64,000 nt of DNA from Selaginella tamariscina (taxonomy: Eukaryota > Streptophyta > Lycopodiopsida > Selaginellales > Selaginellaceae). A program made the translations under genes and the position numbers. The notes beneath the pieces are model-generated. The model was not told the DNA's origin. It did no database searches and saw only the letters and a program-made list of their open reading frames with translations. Shown piece by piece: positions 12,971-25,984 of this stretch. The stretch is from NCBI GenBank assembly GCA_003024785.1, contig PUQB01000973.1, positions 1 through 64,000 of the forward strand, written 5' to 3'. The stretch's first letter is position 1, and each line of letters begins with the position of its first letter.

Positions 12971-13430
12971 TTCACAATGAATATGCTCCTTGAAGATGTG
13001 ATTCAGTGAACTGCAGATGAATTTGCTCCTTGGAAATGCACTGCAGATGAATTTCCTCCTTGAAAATGCGATTGGCAGTGAACTGCAGATGAATTTGCTC
13101 CTTGAAGATGTGATTGACAGTGCCAGGCAATGATCAAACACACAGTCGGGAGCTACCCAGAATGGAGATGGAGGGCGAATTTAAGGGTATGAAAGATACA
13201 CTGTTGGAGAAGAAGAAGAGAACACGCGAAACACAAGGGCAGTAGCAACCAGTCCACGCGGCCAGTCGTTCTTCACATCTACTAACAAAATTTGATTTGA
13301 CACGTGGCACTTTCTTATTGGCACCGGCCAGTTTTACGTTCCGCCAAAGTCAGCGGCCGCCACTGCGTTCTGGCTGGCCGGTCAAGCGAGATCGGGTCAA
13401 AAGAGCGTGCCTACTAAAAGATAAAACTTT
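12971..13430 (-). promoter_or_regulatory. P450 reductase 5' leader with tandem repeats, and upstream region
   Basis: From 12977 to 13122 an imperfect unit (core ctgcagatgaatttgctcct) recurs three to four times upstream of the chosen CPR start. The CPR frame stays open through it to an ATG at 13139-13141, adding a possible 57-residue N-terminal extension with repeated KFICS blocks. Upstream (13130-13430) is more GC-rich than the following spacer and is the likely promoter; no certain motif was assigned. Confidence 0.5.
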
Positions 13431-14681
13431 ATGTTTAGACCTCGTCAACTTATAAAACACTTTAAAATGTTTATTTTATTATTTATATGATATGAATTTA
13501 ATTTTTATAGATATTAATATTTATATAATAATACACATAATAATAAAAAGAAAATTACAGATTTTACCGTTAAGTTTGCGAATTTACATATTTGATCATG
13601 AAAGTTTTAGATTTTTATATTTGCTCCTTATACAGTTTGCAAAACTACAATATTGTCCATTTAAAATTTAATATATATTTACATATGAATATTTAAAGAA
13701 TTTACATATTTATAAAAACGATTGTAATAAAGTGTTAACTAAAATAAATGAATTCATAATTAAAATAACCCTAAACATAATCAAGTATTTTTAAATACAT
13801 AAACACATTCAAATTTAACATAATTAAATTAGATACTTATAATTCTTTAAATTATAACCAGCGTTACGGTATTGTGCACGATGAAGGTTCTTTTCACAAA
13901 CAAACAAACAACTTCTTTTTTAAACCCTCGTAATTATAAGATAAATAAAGTTAACATATGATAAATAACAAGAATACATATACTTTCAAAATATAAAACC
14001 CTAATTACTAAATATATTATTTAAAAAACAAAATTATTTAGCAAATATGTAAATTTAAACTTTCCAGGGGTAAAAATGTAAACTTTATAAGTCTAAATTT
14101 AAATAAAAATATATTTATATATTAAATAGTTTATATAGTTTAGATTTATAAAATATAATATATAAATGAATTTAAAAAATGTCATAGTCTAGACTATCTT
14201 AATCTCGATCAATTTTGTCAATTACCTTTACAAAGATTTATATTTTAATTTTGCATAGCCACCACTTCAACTTTTTCATTGGACTTGAATTTATATTTTT
14301 AAACATTTATTAATAAAAATACACATCAACAATTAGCATAAACTAATCATGAGATTCTTAAGCTAATACACTACAGCTTAAATTAAATTTGCTTAATTGG
14401 GTATGAGTTTGTTATTTAAAAATACATGTATATATTGTAAATAAACCATTATGTTTATATAATTATATATTTTGATTTGTGTTATTATATTTGTACGTAG
14501 ATGTTTGATACCGTAGGCGCCAATGGATGTAAAACAGATCGTTATAATTGTTAAAAATATCATAATATGCTAAATATCACATAACAAGTGAGCCCATTAT
14601 GCTCCTGTTTAACCATTCTATACTATACAATCAAACTTCATTTTATTATATTTCTTTTGTGTTTCCTTTGGTTTAAGTGCG

Positions 14682-14738
<57 letters not shown>

Positions 14739-14982
14739 AAAGTTGTGTATATATGCAATGTGGATGTACAAATGAACGTACTCACCCCACGTAGACATAT
14801 GTACATTACACACACACACACACACATCAATGTTGGCTGCATGCCAACACACGTTTATGTCCCACAACTACAACGTGCTCCAACACATATATAAAGAGTG
14901 TAAACATAACAAACAATTATTAGTATTATCACTTACTATAACATGAGAAAATTAATAGAAAACCATCCCATTTTTCATCGTA
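13431..14982. other. AT-rich intergenic spacer
   Basis: No gene recognised. The sequence is AT-rich with a (GT)n(GA)n microsatellite at about 14680-14732 and a short (AC)n at 14808-14826. It separates the reductase upstream region from the 3' end of IFT22. Confidence 0.6.
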
Positions 14983-15835
14983 TTACCTGGCTCCTGCTTT
15001 GAGTATGTTTTGCAATAGACCATCCAGCAATTCGAGCAGTTGTGTGTGTATATCTGGATTCTTGAGTGCCACCACTAAGTGCGGAAGAAAACCAAGCTTC
15101 CCTTCCAGTGCTAACATTACAGTTACATGAGAGAGAGAGAGAGAGAGTACCAGAAGCTTTTGTAGAGTTTATTCCAGCATCCACGCCAATGACAGATCAG
15201 GCAGCCCGTTTTCAACAGCAAACTCCTTGTACCTAGATAATTATATAATCTAGAGCCAGTATAGTGGAACTTGTAAATGTAAAGAGCATACAATGTGTGT
15301 GTGTGTGCACGCCCGCGTGTGGATATGTGTGTTTAATAATAATAAGCTATGTGTCGTATACCATATTTCAAGTTCTTGCTCCTGCTTTGGGATACATGCG
15401 TTATAGACGAGGATGAGACCTTCAACATTATTGGCCATTGCTCGGTGGCAGTTTTCAAATCTGTAAATATAATATTATATACAGGATACACATGTATCCA
15501 TTTGAATATGTCCAATTGAATACAACCACACACATGTGCATACGTAGCATTTACATACATATGAAATATAGACAGTAATCTCTTGAATTCTGCATGTGTG
15601 TGTTTGTGTGCACGCAGCGTGCACATATGTGTGTGTGTGTGTAAATTATATGTATAATGTATACACTTACTGATTTTAATTAAGTTAGAAGAACCTGACT
15701 CCGATTGTGGGCATGTATAGACGGCCAGACTCCCAATCTGCACCGACCAATGCCCTCGCTGTTTTCCCACTGCATTTCGGCCCAACAATGCAGATCTTCA
15801 CCGCCCTGGGCGTAGGATATTACCACCTTGCTCAT
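14983..15835 (-). CDS. IFT22: Intraflagellar transport protein IFT22 (RABL5-like small GTPase)
   Basis: IFT22/RABL5 is a Rab-like GTPase of IFT complex B, needed for building cilia. Probable exons on the minus strand: about 15695-15835, 15559-15589 (tentative), 15362-15460, 15151-15232, 14983-15110. The P-loop reads CIVGPKCSGKT and is followed by PTIGVR, the counterpart of PT-x-GVR in RABL5. Then come FENCHRAMANNVEGLILVYN and ELEIWYKEFAVENG, matching the FESCWPA...GVVIVFN and EMWY region of animal IFT22. The last exon, LGFLPHLVVALKNPDIHTQ, fits the C-terminal helix. Odd points: frame slips near 15812 (a C run) and about 15200, and the ELWDxxGD segment expected between exons 2 and 3 is not visible, so an exon may be missed or lost. 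It implies a plant with flagellate cells. It diverges from a calcineurin-B-like gene. Confidence 0.82.
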
Positions 15836-15927
15836 CCCGCAAGAACCCTAAGAACAGAATCCCCTGTTCATGATTAGAAACCCTAAAATTAGAGGCTTCA
15901 TCTAGGGTTTTATGCGGTCTGTCTACG
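15836..15927. promoter_or_regulatory. 92-bp bidirectional promoter with two opposed telo-boxes
   Basis: This gap lies between the start codons of IFT22 (minus) and the calcineurin-B-like gene (plus). It holds aaaccctaa at about 15879 and its inverse tagggtttt at about 15902, plus a weaker aaccctaag near 15844. Telo-boxes (AAACCCTA) are known plant promoter elements of growth-related genes. With so little room, both genes probably share one promoter, with part of each 5' UTR inside it. Confidence 0.65.
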
Positions 15928-17125
15928 ATGGGAAACACATCATCGATGCTCACGCAGTATGACATTGAGGATGTGCAAATGTACTGCAAAGGAATATGTA
16001 AGGAATCTATACATTTTTTTTTTTTAATGTTTTTTCTTAAATGTGTTTCTGCTTTTTTTTTTAGTTTCACAAAGAGAAATAATCGCTCTGTATGAGCGAT
16101 TCTGTGCTTTGGATCGAACAGGGAAAGGATTTATACTTGAGGACGAGTTCATGTCTGTCCCGGAGTTTGCATTAAACACCCTTGCACAGGTATGGTGTAT
16201 ACGTGTGTGTGTGTGTGTGTGTGTATAGATAGATAGATAGATAGATAGATAGAAGCCTGTGAATGTTGGGGGTGTAAATTCCAAGGAAACGTGTTCGTTT
16301 TACGTGTGTGTGTATGTGTGTATATATATGTATCTATACAAGTAGCTCTGTGTTTGTTTATATGTGTATATACCACATATATACTGTTTTAACGACATGG
16401 CTGATTTACAGAGGCTTCTCAGAATGCTGGAGGGTGTGAATTTCAAGGAATTTGTCTTGTTATTGTCTGCATTCAGCCCTCGTGCAAGCTTTAGAGAGAA
16501 AGTCGAATGTAAGTATCAACAATAGACTATAAACATATATAAACATATAAACATGATATATATGAAATGTGTTGTGATATGTCATAGTCCATTGACTATA
16601 CAGGTATATACATGGATAATATGATTTGTACGTTAAAACAGCTAAAACTTTTTGTAGTTGTAGCTGTAGTTCATACACGTTTTGTAGTTAAAAGCTGTAA
16701 ATGAATGAATATATATACTGATTATGCTAATAGAGCTGGTTAATTTGCAGTTATATTCAGAGTGTATGATTCGGACGGGGATGGGAAAGTCACAACTGCT
16801 AATATACTGGAGGTACTTCGTGATCTATCAGGCTCTTTCTTGACGGATGAACAACGAGAGGTATATATAAGTCAATTATATATTTTAGCTGTGTGTGTGT
16901 GTTTAATAACTATTTGTTTATCAGCAAGTTGTGAAACATGCACTAGACCAAGCAGGATTCTCAGAAGGTTACTCTTTGACTTACGAGGATTTTGTAAAGG
17001 TGATTACACGTGCACACACACACACACACACATGAATACATGTGTATTTATGTATTGATCACATTTCCTTGTAGGTACTTGGAAACGCCAAGTTGAAAAT
17101 GGAAGTTGAGGTCCCCGTGGATTAA
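15928..17125 (+). CDS. Calcineurin-B-like EF-hand protein, 6 exons
   Basis: A calcium sensor with the start MGNTSSMLTQYDIEDVQ, where Gly2 and the following Ser suggest N-myristoylation. Exons: 15928-15997, 16065-16189, 16412-16508, 16751-16860, 16925-16999, 17075-17125; all phases agree and no frame slip is found. The segments ERFCALDRTGKGFILEDEFM, SVPEFALNTLAQ, LRMLEGVNFKEFVLLLSAF, RVYDSDGDGKVTTANILEVL and the end MEVEVPVD follow the conserved plant calcineurin-B-subunit-like family. The third EF-hand (DSDGDGKV) has good calcium ligands, while the first (DRTGKGFI) is degenerate. Plants lack the canonical calcineurin A phosphatase, so the partner is unknown. It shares a 92-bp promoter with IFT22. 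Confidence 0.93.
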
Positions 17126-17693
17126 TTTATTAAGCTTGAGGTTAAGTATCATAAAACTGTGAAAACGCACTTCTTAATTAATAAACACAACTTTGTATGG
17201 ATTATATAGTCGTTAATAATAATAATAATAATCTTAATTATAAGCTTTAATTTCTGTTCTTACACTATACATGTGCGGTCAGAAGTGTGGTGTAAATAAT
17301 TTTTTATGTTTATTAAATAATTTCTTTATTTAATGTTTTTAAATACATTAATCGTTCTTTAATATCTTAAAATAAATAAATATTGTATCGATTGCTTGGG
17401 GACAATTTATTAACCCCTTGATGTAAATTTAACCTGAATATAGTTTAAATTTAATTTAAATACCGATAGATAATATCTATTTATACATGTTTGTCTAATA
17501 TATATTTCGTTACTTAAAACAGATGAAAGTCAACTCAAGCTACTAGAAAAATGAAATGTTGAATCGGTCAAAGCGAGATTCCCGTCGTGGGTGACACGTT
17601 GCGCATCGACAAATATCTTGATATATATATACTAGTTATATATATTATATATATAGAGAGAGAGTTGAGAGTGTTTGTTTGCATTTTGTAGCT
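17126..17693. other. Intergenic region upstream of the GST gene
   Basis: AT-rich spacer with no gene. A taataataataata run lies near 17213-17230. A TA-rich then GA-rich leader (about 17620-17670) sits just upstream of the GST start codon. Confidence 0.6.
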
Positions 17694-18231
17694 ATGGCAA
17701 AACAGCTTCAGCTCTACATTGATCTGATTTCTCAGCCATCACGAGCAGTGTTCATCTTTTGCAGGTAATCTGTTTGTTAAACTTCTTATTTACACACACA
17801 CGCACACACGCACGCACGCACATAAACTTACTTATTGCACTCAAACATCCTGCATGTTTTACAGGATGAACGACATCGATGTGGAAATACACAATATCAA
17901 CTTACTTGAGGGACAACACAAGTCCCCAGAGTTTAAAGGTGTAATTATTTTATATAATATTAAATTCTCTTTAAAATTCTGATCATTTTCTTTGTCATAT
18001 GATTTCAGCTATCAATCCAATGGCTCAAGTTCCTGCCATAGTCGACAATGGCTTTAAGCTTTCTGAAAGGTTGCATCGTGTGCGTGCGTGCGTGTGTGTG
18101 TGTGAGTAAAAGGTGTTTCTAACCTGTTTCTTAAACCAGCCATGCTATATTACGCTATCTGGCTACTACGAAAGATGGAGTTTCCCATAACTGGTAATGT
18201 GTTATTGCCTCTAATTGTGAATCACACACAA

Positions 18232-18272
<41 letters not shown>

Positions 18273-18945
18273 TAGTATTATTTCAACAGGTATCCTGCCG
18301 ACCCACAGAGAAGAGCTCGGATTGACAGTTTTGGACTGGCACCATGGGAATCTTCGTCGCAGTGCAAGTAAGTGTGTACACACACACACAACACACACAC
18401 AACATATATATATCTGGTTATCTTACTAATGCATAGGTTTTTACTAATATACTAAACGTTATCTATTACTGTGTACATATATATATGTGTGTGTGTGTGT
18501 GTGTGTTCAGCGGGGATTGTGTTCAACAAGGTGTTGGCACCGAAGTTTGGACTGCCTATAGATGAAAGAGCCATTGAAGAGGCAAAGAAAACCTTGGAAA
18601 ACTCACTGTTAAACATGGAAAATATATGGCTTGAAGGTGACAATAAGTTCTTAGATGGTGCAGTTGAACCAAGCCTTGCAGATCTAAGCTTAGCTTGTGA
18701 GATTAAACAACTTGAGGTAAATACATAGTTAATAATGCTTTTTTTATTATTTTAACTTAAAAGTGCAAAATAAAAGTTTTAATTAAATATATATATATTT
18801 CAGCTGCTTGATGCCAAGGAGAAATCTGAGTTACTTGATAAATGGGTGAAGGTGAAGAGGTGGCTGGGTGACGTGGAAAAAGCCATGTCATCGCACTTTG
18901 AAGAAGCTCACGAGATACTTAATGAGGTTAGAGCGAAAATTTAAG
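17694..18945 (+). CDS. Theta-class glutathione S-transferase, 7 exons
   Basis: Conjugates glutathione to, or reduces, electrophiles and hydroperoxides. Exons: 17694-17764, 17865-17938, 18009-18069, 18140-18193, 18290-18367, 18511-18716, 18804-18945. The thioredoxin-like half has QLYIDLISQPSRAVFIFCR (theta catalytic Ser in the SQPSRA motif), NPMAQVPAIVDNGFKLSES and HAILRYL. The helical half has LDWHHGNLRRSA, GDNKFLDGAVEPSLADLSLA and a final DVEKAMSSHFEEAHEIL. One base appears lost near 18330 (expected S-V-L-D-W; the frame breaks at agttttgg). The C-terminal extension and peroxisomal signal of some plant theta GSTs are absent; the protein stops at VRAKI by reading on without a splice, so a further exon may exist. 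Confidence 0.9.
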
Positions 18946-20170
18946 TTTTTAAAAATAAACATTATTATAATTTAGAAACTTACATTTTAAATTTAAAATT
19001 ATTATTAATGCCATAAATTTGTTGTTACTGATTTGATTAATTAATTTCACAGTTCTCCTATTTTATTTATGTCTTAATTAATTCTGATTTATTGTTTATT
19101 CCATCCTAATGTATTATAATATAAATATATATATCTTATACTAATAATACCACAAATAACTGTTGAATATAGATTCTATATAAATAAATATAATTTTATA
19201 TTTATAGGAAATAACTTAAATTCAACTGAAAGGCTTCCTCATATAAAAATAAATAAATAAATAAGTTTGAAACAAACTTGTTGTAATAAAATGCATTTTA
19301 GAACTGTCTTTACAACATTCTTATTCAAAGAACTTAAAAAAGAATTATTAATTTATAATTTGATAATTAAAATAAAATGTAATGTAGCAATTAATCAAAA
19401 TCGTAATTATAAATTGTTTAGATCTACATTATAGTTAAGAATAAGCTTTAGAATCGCTGAGAGGTAAATTTACTCATTAATTTCTCAATTAAAATTAAGA
19501 CTTAAAGATTCTGATTTAAATGGGCTTGAGTTTAAATACGTAGAGCTAAACTTAAGATAAAACATACTTAAATATAACCAAATTTAAATGTCACATACTT
19601 AATAAAATTTTAGTTAATTTAATATTTTATAAATGCTAATTAATCTCTAGAGATGTTAAGCTTTTTTGTGTGTTGTTATTAAAAACATTCTTAACTTTCC
19701 ATATGGTAACTCAATAATTTAAATCCAATATAAAGGCATCATTATAAATTTCTAAATTTTAATTTTAAAGTAAATAATGTGTTTTTGATATGTAATTGAT
19801 AATATACTGATACCATAATGTAATATTCAAATTAAAATATATTTAAAAGGTGTACACAATGTGTAATGTGTTTATGCATGTATATAATATTATTTAATAT
19901 GATATAAAATGAATATAATATATAATTTAACATTAACTATAAATACAAAACATATATAATATAATTTGTCAGAGTTTTTATTTGAAAGGTCAACATGTAG
20001 TTATCAAGGGATCGTCGGCATCAACAAGCATCACAACTCCTTTTGCTCAGATCTGTATAGCATCAATTTGTCACTTATGAACAACATGAGATTTGTAAAA
20101 TCCCGTAAAATGAAGATGAACTCACCATATTCAACAAGCCCTGTTGCATGTGCCCTAACCCTAAGTTGGT
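18946..20170. other. AT-rich intergenic spacer
   Basis: No gene or clear repeat recognised; very AT-rich, with many stops in all frames. Confidence 0.6.
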
Positions 20171-20329
20171 GTTACAAACACAGGCCGTGATCCCAACAAC
20201 CACGGCTGAGATCACGGCTCGTGTTCATAACAATATATACTATTCATGAACATGGCCATGGGAACATGACTCATGGCCGTGTTCATAAAACACGATGAAC
20301 ATGGTCGAGATCCCGGCCGTGTTCGTAAC
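20171..20329. mobile_element. MITE-like element, copy 1
   Basis: Begins gttacaaacacaggccgtga and ends in the inverse (ggccgtgttcgtaac): imperfect terminal inverted repeats of about 22 bp around a ~160-bp body. The body is itself partly palindromic (atgaacatggcc ... ggccgtgttcat), so a long fold-back is possible. It is much more GC-rich than the AT-rich surroundings. A second copy is at 27162-27317. Target-site duplications are unclear. Confidence 0.68.
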
Positions 20330-22608
20330 TATGACCGGTACAAGAATAATGAGCTCAGTTATGAACTCAAGAATGTTCACTACATATGCTACTTAATATA
20401 TGTAACAGAGGTCCCCTTCCCTGTTTTCTTATTTTATAAAATAGGCTAGCATGAAATATCATTCTCAATAAGAATATACTTGTTAAGTTTAACTTAATAA
20501 CCCGGCGTGAGATTAGTGCAACATGTCAAACTCATTAAAAACCAAAAACCTAATTGGGACATGGAAAAACAGGGTAAGAATTTTTAAAATAAAAATGCTA
20601 GCTTCACCTAGAGTTTCTCATAAGTACTTAATGATACCCGACTGAACCATTACTAAATACTTAAGTGCACTAAGCAGATTTGGTAGGTAACAACAATTAA
20701 CATTCAAAAATAAAGAGGAGTCATAGTAAAAACTATGACACACTCTACCCTTTGAAAATGTTAACGTCCTTCTTAATGGATAACTTGAACTCCAAGAATA
20801 GATAATATTAAAAAAATTCATTAAAATTAATATATCACTCTATACAAAGTTAACAAAAAGTTCATATAATTTTCATTACTTCCTATGCATTACACAAAAC
20901 CAAGTACTTTAGAATTGTTATTTATTTATTGAGTTGTAAACTCAGTTGCTAGAGGCACCACCTACAACATAAAGTCATTTGAAGACCTTTGCACGTTTAC
21001 AAAGTTTATCACATGACGCAAACAAAATAATGGTTAATTTATTTACTTAACTATAATTTATATTAGAGGCTTTTAGTTAATATTGATTACTGGCCCTAGG
21101 TTAATAAAAAAATAAAGCTTTGCTTTATTCCTTAACTTTAAACACACAACAAACAATTTGAGTTCATCTTAAATGTTTAATCCAACGCATCCTATGTGTT
21201 TTTCATTACCCCTTCATAAGGGTTTGACAACACCAATTACGAGTGGACAAACTAGGAAATCGTGCTCAAAGTATACACTATGACAAAGGATTCCAAGCAA
21301 TTTCAGGTTTGCTACTATACTTATCCCTTATTAGTAAATAACTACTCCATACTAGGTATGAGACATTTATTGGAATCAAGTTCTTTTTTCGATATAAGAG
21401 TATTATTCTCAAAACTCTTCTTTGTAAACAATCTAGCCAGAGGCGATCCGAAAGGCATATGGTTGTATACATGTATAGAATAACGTCCCTCCAACATGAA
21501 ATTAGCCCATTCACTTGGTGTGTCATTGACATCATAATCGAAATTAAATTTAGGTCAAATTTGTTACCAAGTGTCATAGCACTATCATTTGTTTTTCACA
21601 ATTAACTTTATACTCTTTCACAACACCGACTAATTCAAAAAGCAAATATAAGTTAACATACTTTTTTTTATCAAACTAATATGAAAATCAGGAAACTCGA
21701 CCTATATCTAATGCCGCAACCAGCAATCTCTAAATATCACGTGTCTCAACTGACTCATTCATATTATTATGTTCATTCCTCAAAGGTCACAACAACTAAG
21801 CTCATTCAATAATTCCTAACTTCTTGTTCAAATATTGAATTTTAAACTTAGTTCTTACAATAAGAGTCTCCATGAACTCGTAATATTGTATACCCTTGTA
21901 ACATTAAATCTATTTCCAATTCTCAAATTAATTATAAACATTTCTCTTGAAGTTATAAAGTATAACTTCTACACTAATTCAATAATTAGTGTTTTGACAA
22001 GCACCTTTAAATTAAATCCTATTCTATAAACAGTTGCAAGAAACTCGCAAGCTTAAGTTAAAAACTAAATACAAGTTTATACCTTCTTAATTAGTTGAAC
22101 ATCAATGCAAGCTCGTTAGATCTCTTCTGTTAAAACTTACATCTTTGTTACCCACAAACACAAGGAAACTGAATGAAAATGGCTTTTCCAAAACAGGCCA
22201 CTATGATTAGTGGTTTTTTTCATAAGTGACTTTGTGGAATTAAGTGGATTTTCTTCTCCACTAAATGGCTCCAAGTATGGCTTCTCACATGACTTATGTC
22301 TCAATTGGCTTTGTCAATGACTTATTGTATGTGTTTTCAAATGCTTATTTGTCACCTGGTTTTTTATGGCTTTTGAAATGGATTTTTAGTGTCTTTTTGA
22401 ATAATGGCTCAATGCAATGACACATAAATGTTTTTTGTAGTGGATTTTCATTGTGTGTTTTTAAAGTGGGTTTTCACAAAGTGGTTTTTTTCATAGCTTT
22501 GAACACTGGTTTTTCTTTCAATGATTTTTGTGTGCTTTTTTTTTTATATATACATGTCCATAGATTGATCCCAAACATTTGTTTATGACCATGTTCGTGT
22601 CACGACTC
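20330..22608. other. AT-rich, repeat-derived sequence without a clear gene
   Basis: No intact gene. A minus-strand fragment around 21360-21500 (HMPFGSPLARLF) weakly recalls a common plant retroelement-associated protein, and 20500-20580 looks LTR-like; both are too weak to name. From 22150 to 22560 the text is rich in tggctttt/ggttttt motifs, perhaps a degenerate low-complexity repeat. Confidence 0.4.
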
Positions 22609-22709
22609 GATACAGGATACAAGATTTCGGATACAAGATACATGATACAAGATACGGGATACAGAATATGCCTACAGGATATGCTACAGGATATGCCTAG
22701 AGGATAAGG
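22609..22709. repeat. Short tandem repeat (gatacaagatac / acaggatatgc)
   Basis: About five imperfect units of a 13-14-bp gatacaagatac motif are followed by three units of acaggatatgc. No coding potential. Confidence 0.75.
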
Positions 22710-25558
22710 GTCACCATTTTTAGCTCATGACTAGATTAGGCTCATGACCAGATTAGCTCTTGGAGTTGTGAGCATAAAAGCTCCGACCTAATTGTTGTAC
22801 AATCAGTTACTATCAACACCAGTCATTCTATGATTATTCTTATTCCTTGTTCTTGTCTTGCTCCTTGCCTCCTGCTCTTGTCTTGTTCTTGATTCCTAGT
22901 TCCTATCCTGCTCCAATTCCTGTCATGCTTCTTGTTCTACTCCTGAGTCAAACTTTCTTATTCTCAGAATCCTGCTCACTTCCTTGTTCCTGGATCATGG
23001 CTTGACAGTTCGAACCTGTAACCGAACCTTGCTTGCTTGGTTGTTTGCAAGATTAAAAAGGTTTTTGTTTGATAATGATTAATTTATATCATAAGTTATG
23101 CATAGGAATTACCACTACCATTGTTCTATATACAACCGAGCTACAGTGACCAAAGGAAGGTTGAGATGGCATACACTGCTAGGTGCTTCTATTGATTTCA
23201 ATTATGCCCTACTATGGCAACTTTATTTGCAAGTGCCTAAATTGTTGCATTGAAGGTAGAGAGGAGGACACGAAATCAAGCTTTTATAGGCATCTACAAT
23301 GGAAAGCCAAAATGCTGGAACATTGAGACTTCATCCATCTTAACTCCATTGACGATTTAGATAATGAGATTCTACCAGAAAGCCAATACTGTGTTTCTAG
23401 AATAACTTAGGAGATAGATGGTATTCTTATGCAGTATGCTTTACGACCTAAAGACTTTGATGGTGGAATTGCTCAATAGGCAAATCTTTGTGCTTTGGTT
23501 TTGGTTGCAGCCACATATCATCTAGCTCAATGTGAATTGTGCAAAGTGTTTAAAAGTAAGTATGTGATTTTGCCAAAGTTTTTTTTTGCAAGAACTGATG
23601 AGTTTTTGTGTATCAGGTGGCAAACATTCATGTCGGTGTACAAAAAACATTCTTATTATTCATCAATATCCTTGATAAGGATCAAAAAGTTGCACTGTCC
23701 TCAACAAGGAGGATGAGGATCGAACTCGTAGCTAATAGGAAATGAAGATGTTAAAAAACATTCATGTTACATAAAAATTTTAAGATGCGAATAATAAGAA
23801 GCATCTTGGGATGGGTTGAATCTTAAGTATGAAGAAAAATAATACTTATATTTTTCAATGAAATGGTTTTTACTCAAATTGAACATATTCATTTCCTACT
23901 GAGTCTCATAAAGTGTAACATGCAATTGCCTCATATATGACCATTATGAACAATGTTCATGGTTTAAATTTTTATAATATTGACAAAGATCGTTATTAGT
24001 TCTGATGTCATTTAACTATTCAAATCTATTTTCTACAAGTGGCTCCCAACTCCAAAAGAACTTGTCATAACTATGTTGGAGAAGAAAGAAAAAGACGAAG
24101 AAAACGATGCCTCTTAAATAACTAGTTATCACATTAAACAACAAGTTCAACAATTTTTAAAAGTATCATGAGGTATAAATACAATACCATCATATTCTAA
24201 TCTCATCCTACAATTATATTAAAATTATTCTTTTCAATTCACTCATCTTGAGAAGAAAACAAGAAAGGTGCCTGGTCGAAACAAGTATTAATTAAATACA
24301 TTAATATAATAATGTTGACTAGGTTGACTATGCAAGATAAAACAAAAACAAATAAAAGTGGATAATTAAGTATAAATACAAATAAAAGACTAGTTCATTA
24401 TATGCATACCAAGGGCTACCAAGGTGATCATTCAAATTTTCTTCTGAGAGTATTACTTAATACACAAGTTCTCATTATAATGCCTTTTATTTTTTTTGGT
24501 TAAGGCGAGGGATAATACTCTAACAATATTAAAAGGTTAACCTTAAGTTTAATTCTTGGGAGTTGCAAATTATAATAAGTCTAATTAGCATATTTATTCA
24601 CACAAGACAATGAAAATACACTTTATTTTATTTTTACTTATATTAAATCAAAATATATAAGACTATTTCAAAAACCTTAAACATGGGAAAGCTTACACAC
24701 AGTCTACATGTCTTGGGATTACTCCCATGACCCTTACTTATTTAAGTTAAGATATGATTATAATTTAATATTAGTTGTTATATAGTTTTTGATTCATTAT
24801 TTTACATAGTCAAAATTATTATTTAAATACTTTTTACACTAATTACAATGACAAACTTAAACCTAAAACTTGAAAGGATCTTTACAATTCTTTTTTCATA
24901 TTTAACCTTTCTTTATACAATCACATGTCTTATAAGCATAAAGGTTCTAAAACTTCATCATTACACTAGCAAGAAAAATTAGTTTTCATGTTTATACTTA
25001 GGAAGAAAAAATATCTTAGTGAGCATGACATTACCAATTAGTACAATTTATAACAAGACAATCAAACTTTAACACTCCAAACATTATATGCAACACACTA
25101 CATACACAAGTCATGTCCACAACCTAGTATTTATTGGAATACATCTTACAAAACTAGAACAACCATGTGTATGAGCAATTAGAGCAAGAGGAATTAAACA
25201 GTCATAGTTAAAGACAAATTAAAGAGAAATTGCACCATTCTCAAGTGTTACTAGAGAACACATTTGTATGTTTTTGCAGACGTTCACTAACGTGTTGCGA
25301 ACACATTCTCCCAATTTATTAATTTTTTTCCATTTAAATAAATTGTAAATACTGTTTAGAAGATTTCCAAGGATGACAAAGCGTATGTGATGGCATCTTG
25401 TTGGATTGAGGGAGGAGGGATTCACATTTGCACATATGTACCTCATGAAATAAAAGTATGAGCTTTAGGAAGATGCCAAAAAAGAATGGTGTGTTAAAAT
25501 CAATAAAAACTTCATTAGTTGTTGGAGGAAGTAGTGCTCCCAGCATTTGCCTAGAGGG
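22710..25558. other. AT-rich spacer with pyrimidine-rich block
   Basis: 22845-22990 is a CT/T-rich block of repeated ttcttgtcttgctcct-type words. The rest is AT-rich, with short open frames that resemble nothing I recognise. Some of 23150-23700 may be the decayed 5' part of the hAT element downstream, but no zf-BED motif could be shown. Confidence 0.4.
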
Positions 25559-25646
25559 GGCATTTGTTAGGACATCTGCCATGCATCTATTGGGCGATTG
25601 TTGAAGCATCTGTTGGGGCATCTGTTGGGGCATCTACTAGGGCATA
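25559..25646. repeat. 12-bp tandem repeat (catctgttgggg)
   Basis: Four to five imperfect head-to-tail units of catctgttgggg, partly degenerate at the left edge. Confidence 0.7.
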
Positions 25647-25984
25647 TGTGGTAGATAGTGCTCTTCAAAAGTGTTGGGATAAGTAAAAAACCAAAGAGGC
25701 AAATGTGGTTGTGAGACACTTCTTTTACACAAATGCCTTGTCGTTCAATTTAATTCGTTCTCCTATTGAAAGAAGATGATTAAGGTGATTAGAAATGCTA
25801 GACAAAGCTACTCTTCTTAAGTCATTAGGTACAAGCATAAAAGGACTATGAAAGGAATACGATGATTTAAAGAGATGAATAGCTACTATAATAGACTAGT
25901 GGACTCAATAGAGCTGCACTATTTCAATCAATGAACAAGTCAAGTGGGTATGATGGGGGATAACCCCACCAACCACACTGCTCT

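Noticed and set aside
21360..21500. Minus-strand retroelement-like protein (HMPFGSPLARLF)
   Set aside because: The similarity is short, and no neighbouring gag, pol or LTR pair could be shown.
23150..23470. zf-BED domain of a hAT element
   Set aside because: The Cys/His spacing of a BED finger could not be found in any frame.
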